From assembly GCA_035714085.1 (NCBI GenBank), contig DASTMP010000173.1:100831-164830 (forward strand): a DNA stretch of 64,000 nucleotides, written 5' to 3'. The translations under genes were made by a program, and so were the position numbers. The DNA is from JAJVID01 sp035714085. GTDB taxonomy: Bacteria; Acidobacteriota; Blastocatellia; RBC074. The notes under the pieces were generated by a model that saw only the letters and a program-made list of their open reading frames with translations, had not been told where the DNA came from and ran no database searches. Positions 16,528 to 25,596 of the stretch are shown piece after piece. The stretch's first letter is position 1, and each line of letters begins with the position of its first letter.

Positions 16528-17646
16528 TCAAATAAGGTTTTCCATTCCATCACTGTGTCCACGAGCCAGGTGGATTTGGTGTAATGGACATGGCGATTCA
16601 AGCACCGGCCCTCCTTTTGGCGAGACAAAAATATGAAAATTACTGGGCCCATTTAACATCCCCGAGCGTCGGCACGCTTTTACCCATGCCGCATGCGAAA
16701 AGTTCGCCACAATGATATCCACCCCGATCTCGGCCAAGTGATTGAGGCCGGCGGCAACCAATGCCGTTGTGTCTTCCGAGCGTCCGAAACCATCAACCAA
16801 TGTGCCAACCTTCAAATCCCCAAAGTAATGGTTGTCGCTCATCTGCTTGCTCGCCACCACTATCCAGCCGATCTCTGTTTTTGCGCCCTTTCGCTTTACC
16901 TTGAGCCGAATGTATCGCTGATCATTCGGAGGGTAGACGATATTCAATGACGTAGCGTCGGACCGTATCGCGACCGGATAGTCCGAAAGGGAGTTGTAAA
17001 AAATGTGATTCGCCCACTCATCGAAGCCTTCGACCACCGAGTCTTCGCAGTCCGAGAGGGAGATTGCGATCTTACGACGCAAGGAAAGCAACCCGCTCAC
17101 AGCCGCCCCTAAGCCGGAATAGGCGCCGAGGAGCGTTCCGCAACGCAGCATTGAGTTATTCTTTAAGTAACGTAGGCCGCGCAATACCTTACTTACATTG
17201 ACCGGGTAGAAAAAGAACGGTACGGGTTGTCGCCTCCACTTGAGTGTGGCAAAGAATCGGTGCCCTTCTGATGTGGAATTTCCGGCGCCGACTCCCATCA
17301 TAAACGGCTGATAATCGAGGGCTCTTTTTATGAGCTGTACTATGGCCAGAGAGTATTTTAAATTTACGATCCCCTCGGAAAGAGGCATTTTTGTCCAGCA
17401 GAAGTCCCGCTTCATGCCATTAATGAATATGTTGTGATGGCACAGCATCATCGCCGCCCGAACCTCTTGCCCGTCTTCAGCGATGATCATCCTGCGATAG
17501 ACCGGAAACCCTTCCGGCCTGTATTGCGCTTCCCCAGGCAGGGCGGGGTCCAAAGGCATCTCATCGTCTCTGCCTCCCGCTTTTAAGCGACTGTTGAGTC
17601 GAGCGACTGCGGCAAGGTCACTGTTCTCGGCAAAACGAATGTTCAT
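16528..17646 (-). CDS. GNAT-type acyltransferase of the exopolysaccharide locus
   Basis: 372 residues, opening as a GNAT (MNIRFAENSDLAAVARLNSRL), with IIAEDGQEVRAAMMLCHHNIF as the central strands and GVGAGNSTSEGHRFFATLKWRR as a GNAT-like turn. The second half has LVAAGLNHLAEIGVDIIVANFSHAAWVKACRR, a typical last helix-strand unit. It resembles the neighbour at 15311 in size and layout but is not obviously a recent copy. It probably transfers an acyl group to a sugar; the acceptor is unknown. The stop lies 4 bases from the palindrome. The upstream propeller gene ends 6 bases before its start. Confidence 0.55.
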   Translation of the reverse strand: MNIRFAENSDLAAVARLNSRLKAGGRDDEMPLDPALPGEAQYRPEGFPVYRRMIIAEDGQEVRAAMMLCHHNIFINGMKRDFCWTKMPLSEGIVNLKYSLAIVQLIKRALDYQPFMMGVGAGNSTSEGHRFFATLKWRRQPVPFFFYPVNVSKVLRGLRYLKNNSMLRCGTLLGAYSGLGAAVSGLLSLRRKIAISLSDCEDSVVEGFDEWANHIFYNSLSDYPVAIRSDATSLNIVYPPNDQRYIRLKVKRKGAKTEIGWIVVASKQMSDNHYFGDLKVGTLVDGFGRSEDTTALVAAGLNHLAEIGVDIIVANFSHAAWVKACRRSGMLNGPSNFHIFVSPKGGPVLESPCPLHQIHLARGHSDGMENLI

Positions 17647-17652
17647 GCGGAG

Positions 17653-19014
17653 CTACCTTAATGGCGCCTCCACGACATATACATCACCAGCGCTGGCCCC
17701 GCGAAACTCGCTGTCGAACACCGCGAGCTTACCATTGGGAGCGATCATCGCCCGCGGGATCTTCCAATAGTCCACGACTTCGTTATAAGTGTGCGCCAGG
17801 AATCGGATGTCGCTACCATCCAGGCGCATAAACCCAATTGCTCGATTGAGGAAGGCGCCTGTAGTGTTGGCGCCGTAGGTGGAAATCAGAAACCATTGTT
17901 TTTCGTCCGGACAATCCTGATAAACCCAATTGCCCGAATGGTGGAAACCGCTGTAATCATAGCCATACTTCGCATTGTCATAGATTAAGACGCCTTTCCC
18001 TGTAGCTGGATCCATGCGGTAGTAAGGCGTACGGCCGCCTCCGCTGTCCACATCGACTGAAGTGAAGTAACCTGAAGGGCTGGCCATGTGGAAGGTATGG
18101 CCGGTGGGAGGATTAAAGGGCTTGACAGTATCGGTCTTTAGATCCCAGACGCTGTCACCCCCGGCGCCAGTGTTCAGCTCTATATAGCGACCGCGGTTTT
18201 CCAGGTGGCACTCATCAAATTCGGGGATGGTTCTCTCCCTAGTATCATTGGTCAGGCTGTTCCATGCCTTGCAACTCTTCTGCGATGCGCTGTTAGCGAC
18301 AAACCATGTGTCGGTTATGTCGTTCTGTAGCCAGCCGCGGGCGCCCCAGCCCATTTTTGGAAACTTACCTGTATTCTCTATCTTGTTTTTGGCGGTGTTA
18401 TAACGAATCAGAACGGCGTTATGAATACAGTAGGCGATCTGGGGAGTCTCTGGGTTGTAGGAGAATACGAACGATAGATCTGAATCAGGGCCGGCTCCCG
18501 GAGCAAACTTGCGCCAGTTAGTAAAGCCGACTCCGCGCTTAAAGTCGACCAAATGATACTCGCCACAGGTGCGGAGAAATAAAGTCTGGTATCCGTTGCC
18601 CCACTCATAACTAATTTGGTTGGTATCTCCATAGTCATGTTGTTTGAGGCCGGTGTTATCCGCGCAAGGATAATTTTCGCTCGTCGCCCGCCAAACTCTT
18701 ACACCGCTCACAGGGTCAAGATAAGACTTCCCACCAGCCACCGTCGGCGTTGCTAGTGGAGTAGATTGACCAGTCGCCGGGGGTAGGAGAGTGGGGTCGG
18801 CTTTACCGGATGTAAGAGGCGGAGTCTCCTGCGTTGCAAATATAACGGAACTGCCATATGCCGTGGTCGTTCCATATTCCGCCTGCTTCGAGGTTACTCG
18901 AAACACCGCTGATAATGCCGCCAAAGTTAAGATTATCCGTACTGCCATGCGGGCATTGAGCCGCGCCCTAACCGCTCTGGCGCCGGATCTAAACGCCGAT
19001 ATCTCATAAAGCAT
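17653..19014 (-). CDS. Exported beta-propeller-like hypothetical protein
   Basis: 453 residues. A basic N-terminus and hydrophobic stretch (MAVRIILTLAALSAVFRVTS, about 23-42) indicate export. The mature part is rich in Trp, Tyr and Gly and has repeated blade-like motifs: VSGVRVWRATSENYPC, SYEWGNGYQTLFLRTCGEYHLVDF, MDPATGKGVLIYDNAKYGYDYSGFHH, MRLDGSDIRFLAHTYNEVVDYW and AMIAPNGKLAVFDSEFRG. This suggests a TolB/WD40-like propeller. I cannot name a substrate. GGAG lies 5 bases before the ATG at 19012-19014; a later ATG at 18948 would remove the basic leader. It sits between acyltransferases and SGNH hydrolases, so a role in handling the finished polymer is possible. Confidence 0.5.
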   Translation of the reverse strand: MLYEISAFRSGARAVRARLNARMAVRIILTLAALSAVFRVTSKQAEYGTTTAYGSSVIFATQETPPLTSGKADPTLLPPATGQSTPLATPTVAGGKSYLDPVSGVRVWRATSENYPCADNTGLKQHDYGDTNQISYEWGNGYQTLFLRTCGEYHLVDFKRGVGFTNWRKFAPGAGPDSDLSFVFSYNPETPQIAYCIHNAVLIRYNTAKNKIENTGKFPKMGWGARGWLQNDITDTWFVANSASQKSCKAWNSLTNDTRERTIPEFDECHLENRGRYIELNTGAGGDSVWDLKTDTVKPFNPPTGHTFHMASPSGYFTSVDVDSGGGRTPYYRMDPATGKGVLIYDNAKYGYDYSGFHHSGNWVYQDCPDEKQWFLISTYGANTTGAFLNRAIGFMRLDGSDIRFLAHTYNEVVDYWKIPRAMIAPNGKLAVFDSEFRGASAGDVYVVEAPLR

Positions 19015-19041
19015 ATGGGCTCCGAATGATCATAAGCCCGT

Positions 19042-20262
19042 CTAGGGCCTGTGTTGAACTTGCGACCCGGTCTCTCGAAAAGGGGCGCGTTCGATCAAAT
19101 ATTTCGACAACGCCTCTGCGACCTTTCGAGCGCCGCTTTCATTGAAATGAACGTCGTCGTAGAAGACGGTCGTGTCTTTTTCTACAAGCGCCGCCAAGTC
19201 TAAACACTCCAGGCTCCTTTCACGGCAAACCCGGAGCAGAGTGTCGTTATATGCCTTCATTGTTTTTTCCAGCGCCGTTACAGAGTAATAAGGTTTGCCG
19301 CTCTCCTTCTGGAAATCTCCCACTCCTCCAAGCCACAGCAAGGCGCTCAGGTCTTGAGGCAAACCAGTCCTCCACATCGTGGGCTGGGTCATAAGAATCG
19401 GGCGGACCGATTTCTCCTGGGCGAGGTCAATGATCATGTTAATGTTTCTTGCGTACTCTTCCAGGGCTGACGACAGGTCAGGTGGCGCGTCGCGCATTTC
19501 CGACGCGCGACGCCGATGTTCTCGCCAGGTGATGTAAATTCTCCCGTCTTCGTCCTCGATGTGTTCCCTCGACATCATTTGTTTTGCTTGTCTCAGCATT
19601 TGCCAGAGAGCGGTTTTCTTATAGAGAGGGTCTTCGGGATATATATGGTATGTTCCACTAAAAGTCCGATACAGCAGCTCTTTTTTGATTTCAGGTTTCT
19701 CCAGGAAATTAGGATCATAATCCTTGTCGTGGGAGAGTCGTACGGACAAATCATTAATCCCTATAAGAAGGATGACGGCGTTAATTTTCATCTCCCTCAA
19801 CGGAAGGTATTGCATTGCAACAAGGTGATGCCTCGTGGTTGTACCACTCAAACCGCCATTACCAACCCAGACTTTTTGATTCCGTGTATTCCTGTTTAGG
19901 GTTTCCTGTAACAATTGTGTCCAGGTTTCTGGCTGATCCAGGTACGAGCATTCGGTGGTGCTTCCGCCAACCGCCATGATTCGATATGTGTCTTGAGCTG
20001 TAAATTCATCTCCGCGGACGCCATTCGAATTTATGTAGAAATTCGAGTCGCCGGATACGCCCGGCATAATGCCCGGTTGCGGCCTGAAAATCACTTTATG
20101 GCGAGGCGGCATCAAGTAATAACCCTTGTTATTTATCGAATAAAGCGCAAATCGGAGCGTAGATTCACATAGCAAAAGAGCGAAAACCATCGAGAAACAG
20201 AGTAGCAGGATCTTTCGCCAACTTCGCTTTGATATTAGCAGTTTGGATAGTTTCATAAGCAA
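19042..20262 (-). CDS. Membrane-anchored SGNH/GDSL hydrolase (first of three)
   Basis: 406 residues. An N-terminal membrane anchor (ILLLCFSMVFALLLCESTLRFAL, about 18-40) precedes an SGNH hydrolase. Block I is GGSTTECSY with the catalytic Ser near 101, block II GNGGLSGTTTRHH, block III LLIGINDL, and block V YDDVHFNESG with the Asp-His pair. Enzymes of this family in exopolysaccharide loci remove or add O-acyl groups outside the cytoplasm. Three different SGNH genes follow one another here. ORF start MLM is used; the second Met is also possible. Confidence 0.75.
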   Translation of the reverse strand: MLMKLSKLLISKRSWRKILLLCFSMVFALLLCESTLRFALYSINNKGYYLMPPRHKVIFRPQPGIMPGVSGDSNFYINSNGVRGDEFTAQDTYRIMAVGGSTTECSYLDQPETWTQLLQETLNRNTRNQKVWVGNGGLSGTTTRHHLVAMQYLPLREMKINAVILLIGINDLSVRLSHDKDYDPNFLEKPEIKKELLYRTFSGTYHIYPEDPLYKKTALWQMLRQAKQMMSREHIEDEDGRIYITWREHRRRASEMRDAPPDLSSALEEYARNINMIIDLAQEKSVRPILMTQPTMWRTGLPQDLSALLWLGGVGDFQKESGKPYYSVTALEKTMKAYNDTLLRVCRERSLECLDLAALVEKDTTVFYDDVHFNESGARKVAEALSKYLIERAPFRETGSQVQHRP

Positions 20263-20318
20263 TTCGAAAAATTGTCCTGTCGATCTCCCTTGGGAGCGAA
20301 TATTGATGGCCGATGTCT

Positions 20319-21542
20319 CTATGGTTTAATCGACGCATGAGCGGCCGCGATTGCGCAGATCGCTGGGGCCAGTTCGCGCGCGACCACTGCGTGTCCCCGT
20401 TCGTTGAGGTGTCCTTCGTTCGGAGCGGTGTTCGCGAAGCCGGTCAGGGATGCCCCTGTGCGCCTAATCTCCTCTTGAAACGGCTTCGTCATCCGCAGTA
20501 CGGGGATCCCGTTCGCATGGGCCTGCTGTTCAATTCGGTCATCCGCATACTCAAGCGAGTCGATCTTGTATTTCGCGCGATACTCCGCCTCCTCCTTGGG
20601 GTCGGCGTAGGTTTGATGTTTCGTCGGTAGGAGCATAATCAGCAGCGGCGTTTGGTGAGAACGAACCTCTTTGCCGAACTCTGCTATCAACGCGTCGGTC
20701 ACCTGCCATGCCTCCGCCATCGGTGGAGAAGTTGGCGGAAGAAACGCCAGATAGCGCTGATAATCAGGCGGCGGGGCATTCGTGGCGGCCGATGCGCTCG
20801 TGGCGTTCATGCGCGCCATTTCCTCCCGCTGCGCGCCCACCCGGCGTAGCTTGTATACCAGTTGTAGCAACACAGAGCTGTTTATGACGTCCGCAGCAAT
20901 GCCTTTCAACTTGATGCGAGTAGGGTTAAAAGCAGGCGCCTGCCGGAAGCTGTCATCCAGAATCAGCTCCCCGTCTTTCAGCAGGAAGTATGGCGCCAAG
21001 TCGGGGGTGCTGACGTTCAGCGCCCGGTAGTTATTGAAGATATCGTTGCCCGTAAAAACCTCGAGGACAATCATGTCCGGGCTGAATTTCCACACGCGCT
21101 CGCGGAGCATGAGAAGTTCCTGGCTCGTGCCGTAGCCCGGAACCCCGAAGTTCAAGACTTCCACCTCGCCTTCCTCACAGCAGTGGAGCCGGTTCAATTC
21201 CTTTTCAGTGAGAGATGTGTATGTCTTGTCCATATCGACCTGGCGCGCTTCAGTCAAGGAATCGCCCAGCACCGCTACCCGGTAGACGCCCCGGGGCTTG
21301 TTGACAGCGCGCTCGCGGTCGCGAAACCCATGGCTGTTGATCTTGCTCCAGGCGACTCCTTCGTCTGTTTCCCAAGCGCTCGCGCCGGGCCGCAACGACC
21401 ATCCGAGCAAGGGATCGGCTGTGTATGTCGATCCACTAAATTTATACCCGAGTAAACGCAACCCTGCCTCGCAAACCGCCAGGCCGATGAATGCGCCGAA
21501 GAGAGTTAACAGTAGTTTCTTGGCAAAATTCTTCGAGGTCAT
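20319..21542 (-). CDS. Membrane-anchored SGNH/GDSL hydrolase (second of three)
   Basis: 407 residues. A hydrophobic anchor (LLLTLFGAFIGLAVCEAGLRLLG, about 10-32) is followed by GDSLTEARQV with Ser near 95, NFGVPGYGTSQE, VFTGNDIFNN, and a C-terminal NEGHLNERGHAVVARELA. The usual Asp of the DxxH block is Asn in this copy (PNEGH), so catalysis may be altered. It is more GC-rich and less like the other two copies. Likely an O-acyl esterase or transferase acting on the polysaccharide outside the membrane. Confidence 0.72.
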   Translation of the reverse strand: MTSKNFAKKLLLTLFGAFIGLAVCEAGLRLLGYKFSGSTYTADPLLGWSLRPGASAWETDEGVAWSKINSHGFRDRERAVNKPRGVYRVAVLGDSLTEARQVDMDKTYTSLTEKELNRLHCCEEGEVEVLNFGVPGYGTSQELLMLRERVWKFSPDMIVLEVFTGNDIFNNYRALNVSTPDLAPYFLLKDGELILDDSFRQAPAFNPTRIKLKGIAADVINSSVLLQLVYKLRRVGAQREEMARMNATSASAATNAPPPDYQRYLAFLPPTSPPMAEAWQVTDALIAEFGKEVRSHQTPLLIMLLPTKHQTYADPKEEAEYRAKYKIDSLEYADDRIEQQAHANGIPVLRMTKPFQEEIRRTGASLTGFANTAPNEGHLNERGHAVVARELAPAICAIAAAHASIKP

Positions 21543-21914
21543 ATCAATAATCGCTTTCTCGAGGTCAGTTAAAAATCATAGCGCGCATTCGTCCGAGTCT
21601 TTTTTATCAAGCGCTAGTTAAACCGAATGGTTTGGAGATATTTTGAATTTTGAGATAACATTTTCATGTCATCTTTAGGCTTCCCTCTCCCAAACTTCGC
21701 AAGAATTCCTCTATACCGTTTTGCTAAATAGTTCTGCTTAATCCTGCTCTGACTCATTCATCGGAGCGTCGACAGATATTGCGCGACCCAGCGCGCGCTG
21801 GCGCATCCAATCCTGTCTTGCGAGTCTTAAACTTTCGGGAGCGACGCATCGGTTTCGTCAAAGAAATCCTTCCACTTTTCCCGAAACTCGATCATAGAAA
21901 CTTCATGCTCACAC
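21543..21914. other. Intergenic region without a supported gene
   Basis: 372 relatively AT-rich bases between two SGNH genes. The only coding hint is a 22-codon minus-strand ORF at 21827-21895 with no ribosome site. No promoter, terminator or repeat was recognised. Confidence 0.5.
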
Positions 21915-23144
21915 TTAGTCTGATGCTGTTTGTGTTTCGAACTTCGCTCTAAAGCTGCGTACAAAATCTTCAGCCATTTTTCTGGCGATAAAGCTGTTTC
22001 CTTTCCCCCCCATGTGATTAAAGTCAACGAAGATCGGCTCGCGGACATCGCTAAAAATCGAACTGATGTCATGAAAAGCAATGCTCTTATTCAACCCTGC
22101 GGAACTTTGTCGTAGCGCAGCATACGTATCCAGGTAAAATTCTTTCATGCCCGGATAATGAAAATCGAGATCTAAAGACCGATGCTCGTATTCAGTCAGA
22201 TGCTGCTTCGTATAAATGATGGGCTGCCAGTAAAAAGTAGAGGTGAAGCCGTAGGATTTGGAGAGAGCTTGCGCCAATTTTATGTTATTAAGGTAAGTCT
22301 CCACCACCGCATGAGCCAGCGACTCTTTGTCCGTAATCGCCTTTTCATATTCCATAGAAACCGGCTGCAGGTTATCATGCCGCAACCCGGATTTTTCGAG
22401 CGCTCCTTGAAGAAAACGCGTAATCGAAAGCTGGCGGATTGCGTACTGAGCCGCCAAGGTTTGAATTTCCTTCCTCTGCGTGAGGCCGAACTCCCTCTCC
22501 CGGCGGATTTCGTCATGCGGCAGCCCCGGGGCGCTGAGCTGAAAACCGCTGAATGTGTCGTTTACGCCGTCATAAAAGATTACCGCGTCGGGAATATTTC
22601 CTTTCTGTAACTGAAGCGTCAATTCGATGACTTCCTGCGTGCTAACATAAGAGTACTGGCCGAAATTGACGACTTCGCAGTTTACCCCTTTATTTTTAAC
22701 CTCCTCAGCAAAGATGGAGGGAATGGTGGAGTCATCTCCGGCTCCCAATCCCCACATCGTTGATCCGCCAAACATAAAAACCTTAATCGGGGGGCTTGCG
22801 CCCTCAGCCATAGGGGCGTTAATAGTTTTCCGCAAACCATCGGGTCCAATATTGATGTACTCTCCGCGGCGAGGTGTTCGGCGCCAGTAAACGTACGATT
22901 GCCACCGCAAACTCCCTCTCTCAACCTCATCAATCTCTTTGTAGTATTTGGCCGCCCAGGATGGATCGTTATATGTGTCGGCATTGATCCGGAAGTTTGC
23001 GGCGGGTTTATGCCAGGAGCCCCTGATATAAAACGCCAGCGAAAACACTACATCTACGACCACAAACATAGCCAGCGCAATGCCGAGGATCATCCAAGTA
23101 TCTCGGATGAACCTGATAAGCTTTTTAAGTAACGACAATGCCAT
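21915..23144 (-). CDS. Membrane-anchored SGNH/GDSL hydrolase (third of three)
   Basis: 409 residues. The N-terminal anchor is MILGIALAMFVVVDVVFSLAFYI (about 18-40). The catalytic block FGGSTMWGLGAG puts Ser near 128; VVNFGQYSYVSTQEVIELTLQL and IFYDGVNDTF are blocks II and III; VDFNHMGGKGNSFIA gives the C-terminal DxxH pair. Family role: hydrolysis or transfer of O-acyl groups. It is the best-preserved active site of the three neighbours. Its start lies 6 bases from the end of the acetyltransferase gene upstream, so the two are co-transcribed. Confidence 0.75.
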   Translation of the reverse strand: MALSLLKKLIRFIRDTWMILGIALAMFVVVDVVFSLAFYIRGSWHKPAANFRINADTYNDPSWAAKYYKEIDEVERGSLRWQSYVYWRRTPRRGEYINIGPDGLRKTINAPMAEGASPPIKVFMFGGSTMWGLGAGDDSTIPSIFAEEVKNKGVNCEVVNFGQYSYVSTQEVIELTLQLQKGNIPDAVIFYDGVNDTFSGFQLSAPGLPHDEIRREREFGLTQRKEIQTLAAQYAIRQLSITRFLQGALEKSGLRHDNLQPVSMEYEKAITDKESLAHAVVETYLNNIKLAQALSKSYGFTSTFYWQPIIYTKQHLTEYEHRSLDLDFHYPGMKEFYLDTYAALRQSSAGLNKSIAFHDISSIFSDVREPIFVDFNHMGGKGNSFIARKMAEDFVRSFRAKFETQTASD

Positions 23145-23150
23145 CTCTCC

Positions 23151-24428
23151 TTATGGTAATTCCGATTGTTCTTCGCGGGCTGGCGAAGAGGGATGTGAGG
23201 CCGGAAGAGGCGCTATGTTTTTCATTGGGAGATCAGCGACTCCGGTCGCGGCGGAATCGGGAGATTGCCGAAATCCAGTGGAAGCGCAAAGGCGACGCCG
23301 GATTGCGCGGAACCACTGCGAGACGTTTTGGGTGCGTATAGTCCGCATCGCTTCTTTGACATAGTTCCGGCTGATCGCCCATCTTGCCACCATCCTGTCA
23401 GCGGTGACCCGCACTCCCGTGGTCATTTGCGAGTCATTTGCCCAGTCGAATTTGTAGGGTTCATTCCCACGGAGAAAGTCATATACCTTGACCCCTCTGG
23501 TGGAGGCGTTTTCAAGAGAGAGACCTAGCAAGACCAGCCCTACGCTATGATCGCTCCAGTCGAGGTCGTAGCCTGAAAGAAAAAGGTAATAGGTGTGACC
23601 ATTATCAAGGCCATAGATCGAAGCGCGGCACTCGCCTTCGACCCATAGCTCATCGAATCGAACCATGCTCGTTTTCGCGATTTGAGTAACCACCTCGCGT
23701 TGGAACTCGCGAGAGATTTGATCGTGTAAAGCCCCCGATCCGCCACGATGGGCCCAACAGGATTCGTGGAGTTTGAGGAATCGGTCAAACGCCATCGGGG
23801 ATTCTTCCGGGCTTGTAATCGAACGAAAATCAAATCCGTCGCGGTGACGTAAATTGCGTAGCCTTCTCCTGTAGTTGTCCGCCCGCTTGCTGTTTCGCAA
23901 TACCTGGTTCCAACCCGATTGGAGATTTACCCTCGGACAGATATATTGAGGGATCAGTTGATAACCGTAATCATCTCTATTGCCGAAGTGAGACAAAAGC
24001 AGGGGCAAGAGTTGCGTGTTTACTGATAGATCATTGAGTTCCAACAGATCGAACGATTTTGATTTTGACAGAAAACCCAGTATGGCGATGGCGCATTCCT
24101 GCTTACGGGCGGGTTCCGCCAGAATGTCAAGGTAATCCGCTCCCCCGACATTTCCGCCAAGAAAAGAGAGTTTCTGGCCTTTCGGTCCGAAAGGCGTCAT
24201 GGAAATAGGATCTGCGCTAAGAGCCAGAAGCCCGATGAGAGTTTTTCCCTCTCGAACACAGACTACGTATGGCGATTGTTTCTTTCCGTACCACATGTTC
24301 CATGTAATCATCCATTCCCAACTGAGGAATGGCGGCGCCGACGAGGTAACAAACAGGTCGTTCCACTCCCGTCGTAAACTAGCCAAACCCGCTTCCTCCT
24401 GGGCTACTTCAACCCTAAGCTTGCTCAT
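23151..24428 (-). CDS. CelD/BcsL-type acetyltransferase (Acetyltransf_6, FemAB-like)
   Basis: 425 residues. The N-terminal part (EWNDLFVTSSAPPFLSWEW, residues 22-40) is the typical opening of CelD/BcsL-like GNAT enzymes found in cellulose and exopolysaccharide loci. The central block has RRRLRNLRHRDGFDF and FLKLHESCW, then SIYGLDNGHTYYLFLSGYD, and VKVYDFLRGNEPYKFDW near the C-terminus. It probably transfers an acyl or aminoacyl group to a sugar precursor in the cytoplasm. Residues about 130-166 (LNDLSVNTQ to PQYIC) are the stretch duplicated, with about 94% nucleotide identity, at 8986-9095 fifteen kilobases away. Confidence 0.75.
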   Translation of the reverse strand: MSKLRVEVAQEEAGLASLRREWNDLFVTSSAPPFLSWEWMITWNMWYGKKQSPYVVCVREGKTLIGLLALSADPISMTPFGPKGQKLSFLGGNVGGADYLDILAEPARKQECAIAILGFLSKSKSFDLLELNDLSVNTQLLPLLLSHFGNRDDYGYQLIPQYICPRVNLQSGWNQVLRNSKRADNYRRRLRNLRHRDGFDFRSITSPEESPMAFDRFLKLHESCWAHRGGSGALHDQISREFQREVVTQIAKTSMVRFDELWVEGECRASIYGLDNGHTYYLFLSGYDLDWSDHSVGLVLLGLSLENASTRGVKVYDFLRGNEPYKFDWANDSQMTTGVRVTADRMVARWAISRNYVKEAMRTIRTQNVSQWFRAIRRRLCASTGFRQSPDSAATGVADLPMKNIAPLPASHPSSPAREEQSELP

Positions 24429-24477
24429 TGCTCATCTCCTTTATACGCGCGTTTAGGGGGATACAGCTGGATGTGCG

Positions 24478-25596
24478 TCAGATTGTCGTCAGAGCCAAGA
24501 GCTTCAAGACACGATATAATTGCCGAAACCTTTCACCGAGAGAGTGGGGGAGCAATGATAACGCCGCAAAACCGAGCGTTCTTGGTTGAAATGGGCGACG
24601 ATAGATACTTGCCATGAAGTGTCTGAAGGCCTCGCCACTTTTACCTGCGGCAATTAGTTCCTCCCCGAGACATCTGTGCGCGCTGGCAAGCATGTTATCG
24701 ATCATTTTCTGAGGTAATGTGATGCGACCGAGATCCGTTTTCAGAATTGGTTGAACTGTATTAAGGAAGTTGGCCGCAATATGGAGGCCGTATTTTTCGG
24801 TGAGTTGATCCCCCCGGCCGTATTGATAGACGATGGAAGAGAGATTGATAAAGGCGACTGCCCCCTCACGGCATGTGCGTAGGTGAAAATCGTAATCTTC
24901 ACCGGCATACCGAAGATCCTCTCGAAATCCCTTGACATGCTCCACTATATTACGTCGAAGCAAGACGGTGGATGTGTGAACCAGATTGCCCATAAGCATG
25001 GGAGAAAAAATGTCGTCGAAATAGACGCGCTGATTCGGGAATCTGGAGGCGAGTTGTGGCGCGACTGAGGCGATTCCCAAAGAATTTTTAAAGAGGTCCT
25101 CCGGCTCCGGAAACCATTGATACGCGCCGTACATGGTCCGCAAATAGGCCGGGGACCGGATCTCCCCATTCGGGTCGATAGCAACCATGTCAGTCCACAC
25201 CATTCCGACATGCGGCAGATGATTCATTACGGCGACTTGTAGTTCCAGCTTCCATGGTTCCCATATGTCATCGGAGTCGAGCAGGGCGATAAATTCTCCC
25301 CGCGCAAGCTGGATGCCGTGATTACGCGCGTTCGATACCCCTCCGTTTGGCTTGAACACGTAACGAACGCGCGGATCAGCGCCAAATTTACTGAGTATCA
25401 ACTCTTCGGTCCTGTCATAGGATCCATCGTCAATGATGATCAGCTCAAGATGATCATATGTCTGTGATAGCGCGCTATTAATCGTGTTCTCAATACAATA
25501 CGCGCGATTGAATGTCGGAACGACAACGCTAACAAGAGGTTTATCCATCATAATTACTGTTACTTCGTCGGTTGATACGGGCCTGGCCCAGGTCAT
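24478..25596 (-). CDS. Family 2 glycosyltransferase
   Basis: 372 residues. A GT-A fold of family 2: VSVVVPTFNRAYCIENTINSAL, then LELIIIDDGSYDRTEE (nucleotide-binding Asp) and LDSDDIWEPWKL (DxD-like metal site, about 105-116). LRYAGEDYDFHLRTCREG carries the ED catalytic-base region. No membrane helix. It transfers a sugar from a nucleotide donor to the growing lipid-linked repeat unit. The ATG overlaps the stop of the carbamoyltransferase gene upstream (ATGA), which implies translational coupling; an internal ATG at 25551 lies closer to the fold start. Confidence 0.85.
   Translation of the reverse strand: MTWARPVSTDEVTVIMMDKPLVSVVVPTFNRAYCIENTINSALSQTYDHLELIIIDDGSYDRTEELILSKFGADPRVRYVFKPNGGVSNARNHGIQLARGEFIALLDSDDIWEPWKLELQVAVMNHLPHVGMVWTDMVAIDPNGEIRSPAYLRTMYGAYQWFPEPEDLFKNSLGIASVAPQLASRFPNQRVYFDDIFSPMLMGNLVHTSTVLLRRNIVEHVKGFREDLRYAGEDYDFHLRTCREGAVAFINLSSIVYQYGRGDQLTEKYGLHIAANFLNTVQPILKTDLGRITLPQKMIDNMLASAHRCLGEELIAAGKSGEAFRHFMASIYRRPFQPRTLGFAALSLLPHSLGERFRQLYRVLKLLALTTI

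Noticed and set aside
21827..21895. 22-codon ORF (MIEFREKWKDFFDETDASLPKV-like) after the third SGNH gene
   Set aside because: Too short and without ribosome site. The composition looks coding-like, but there is no other support.
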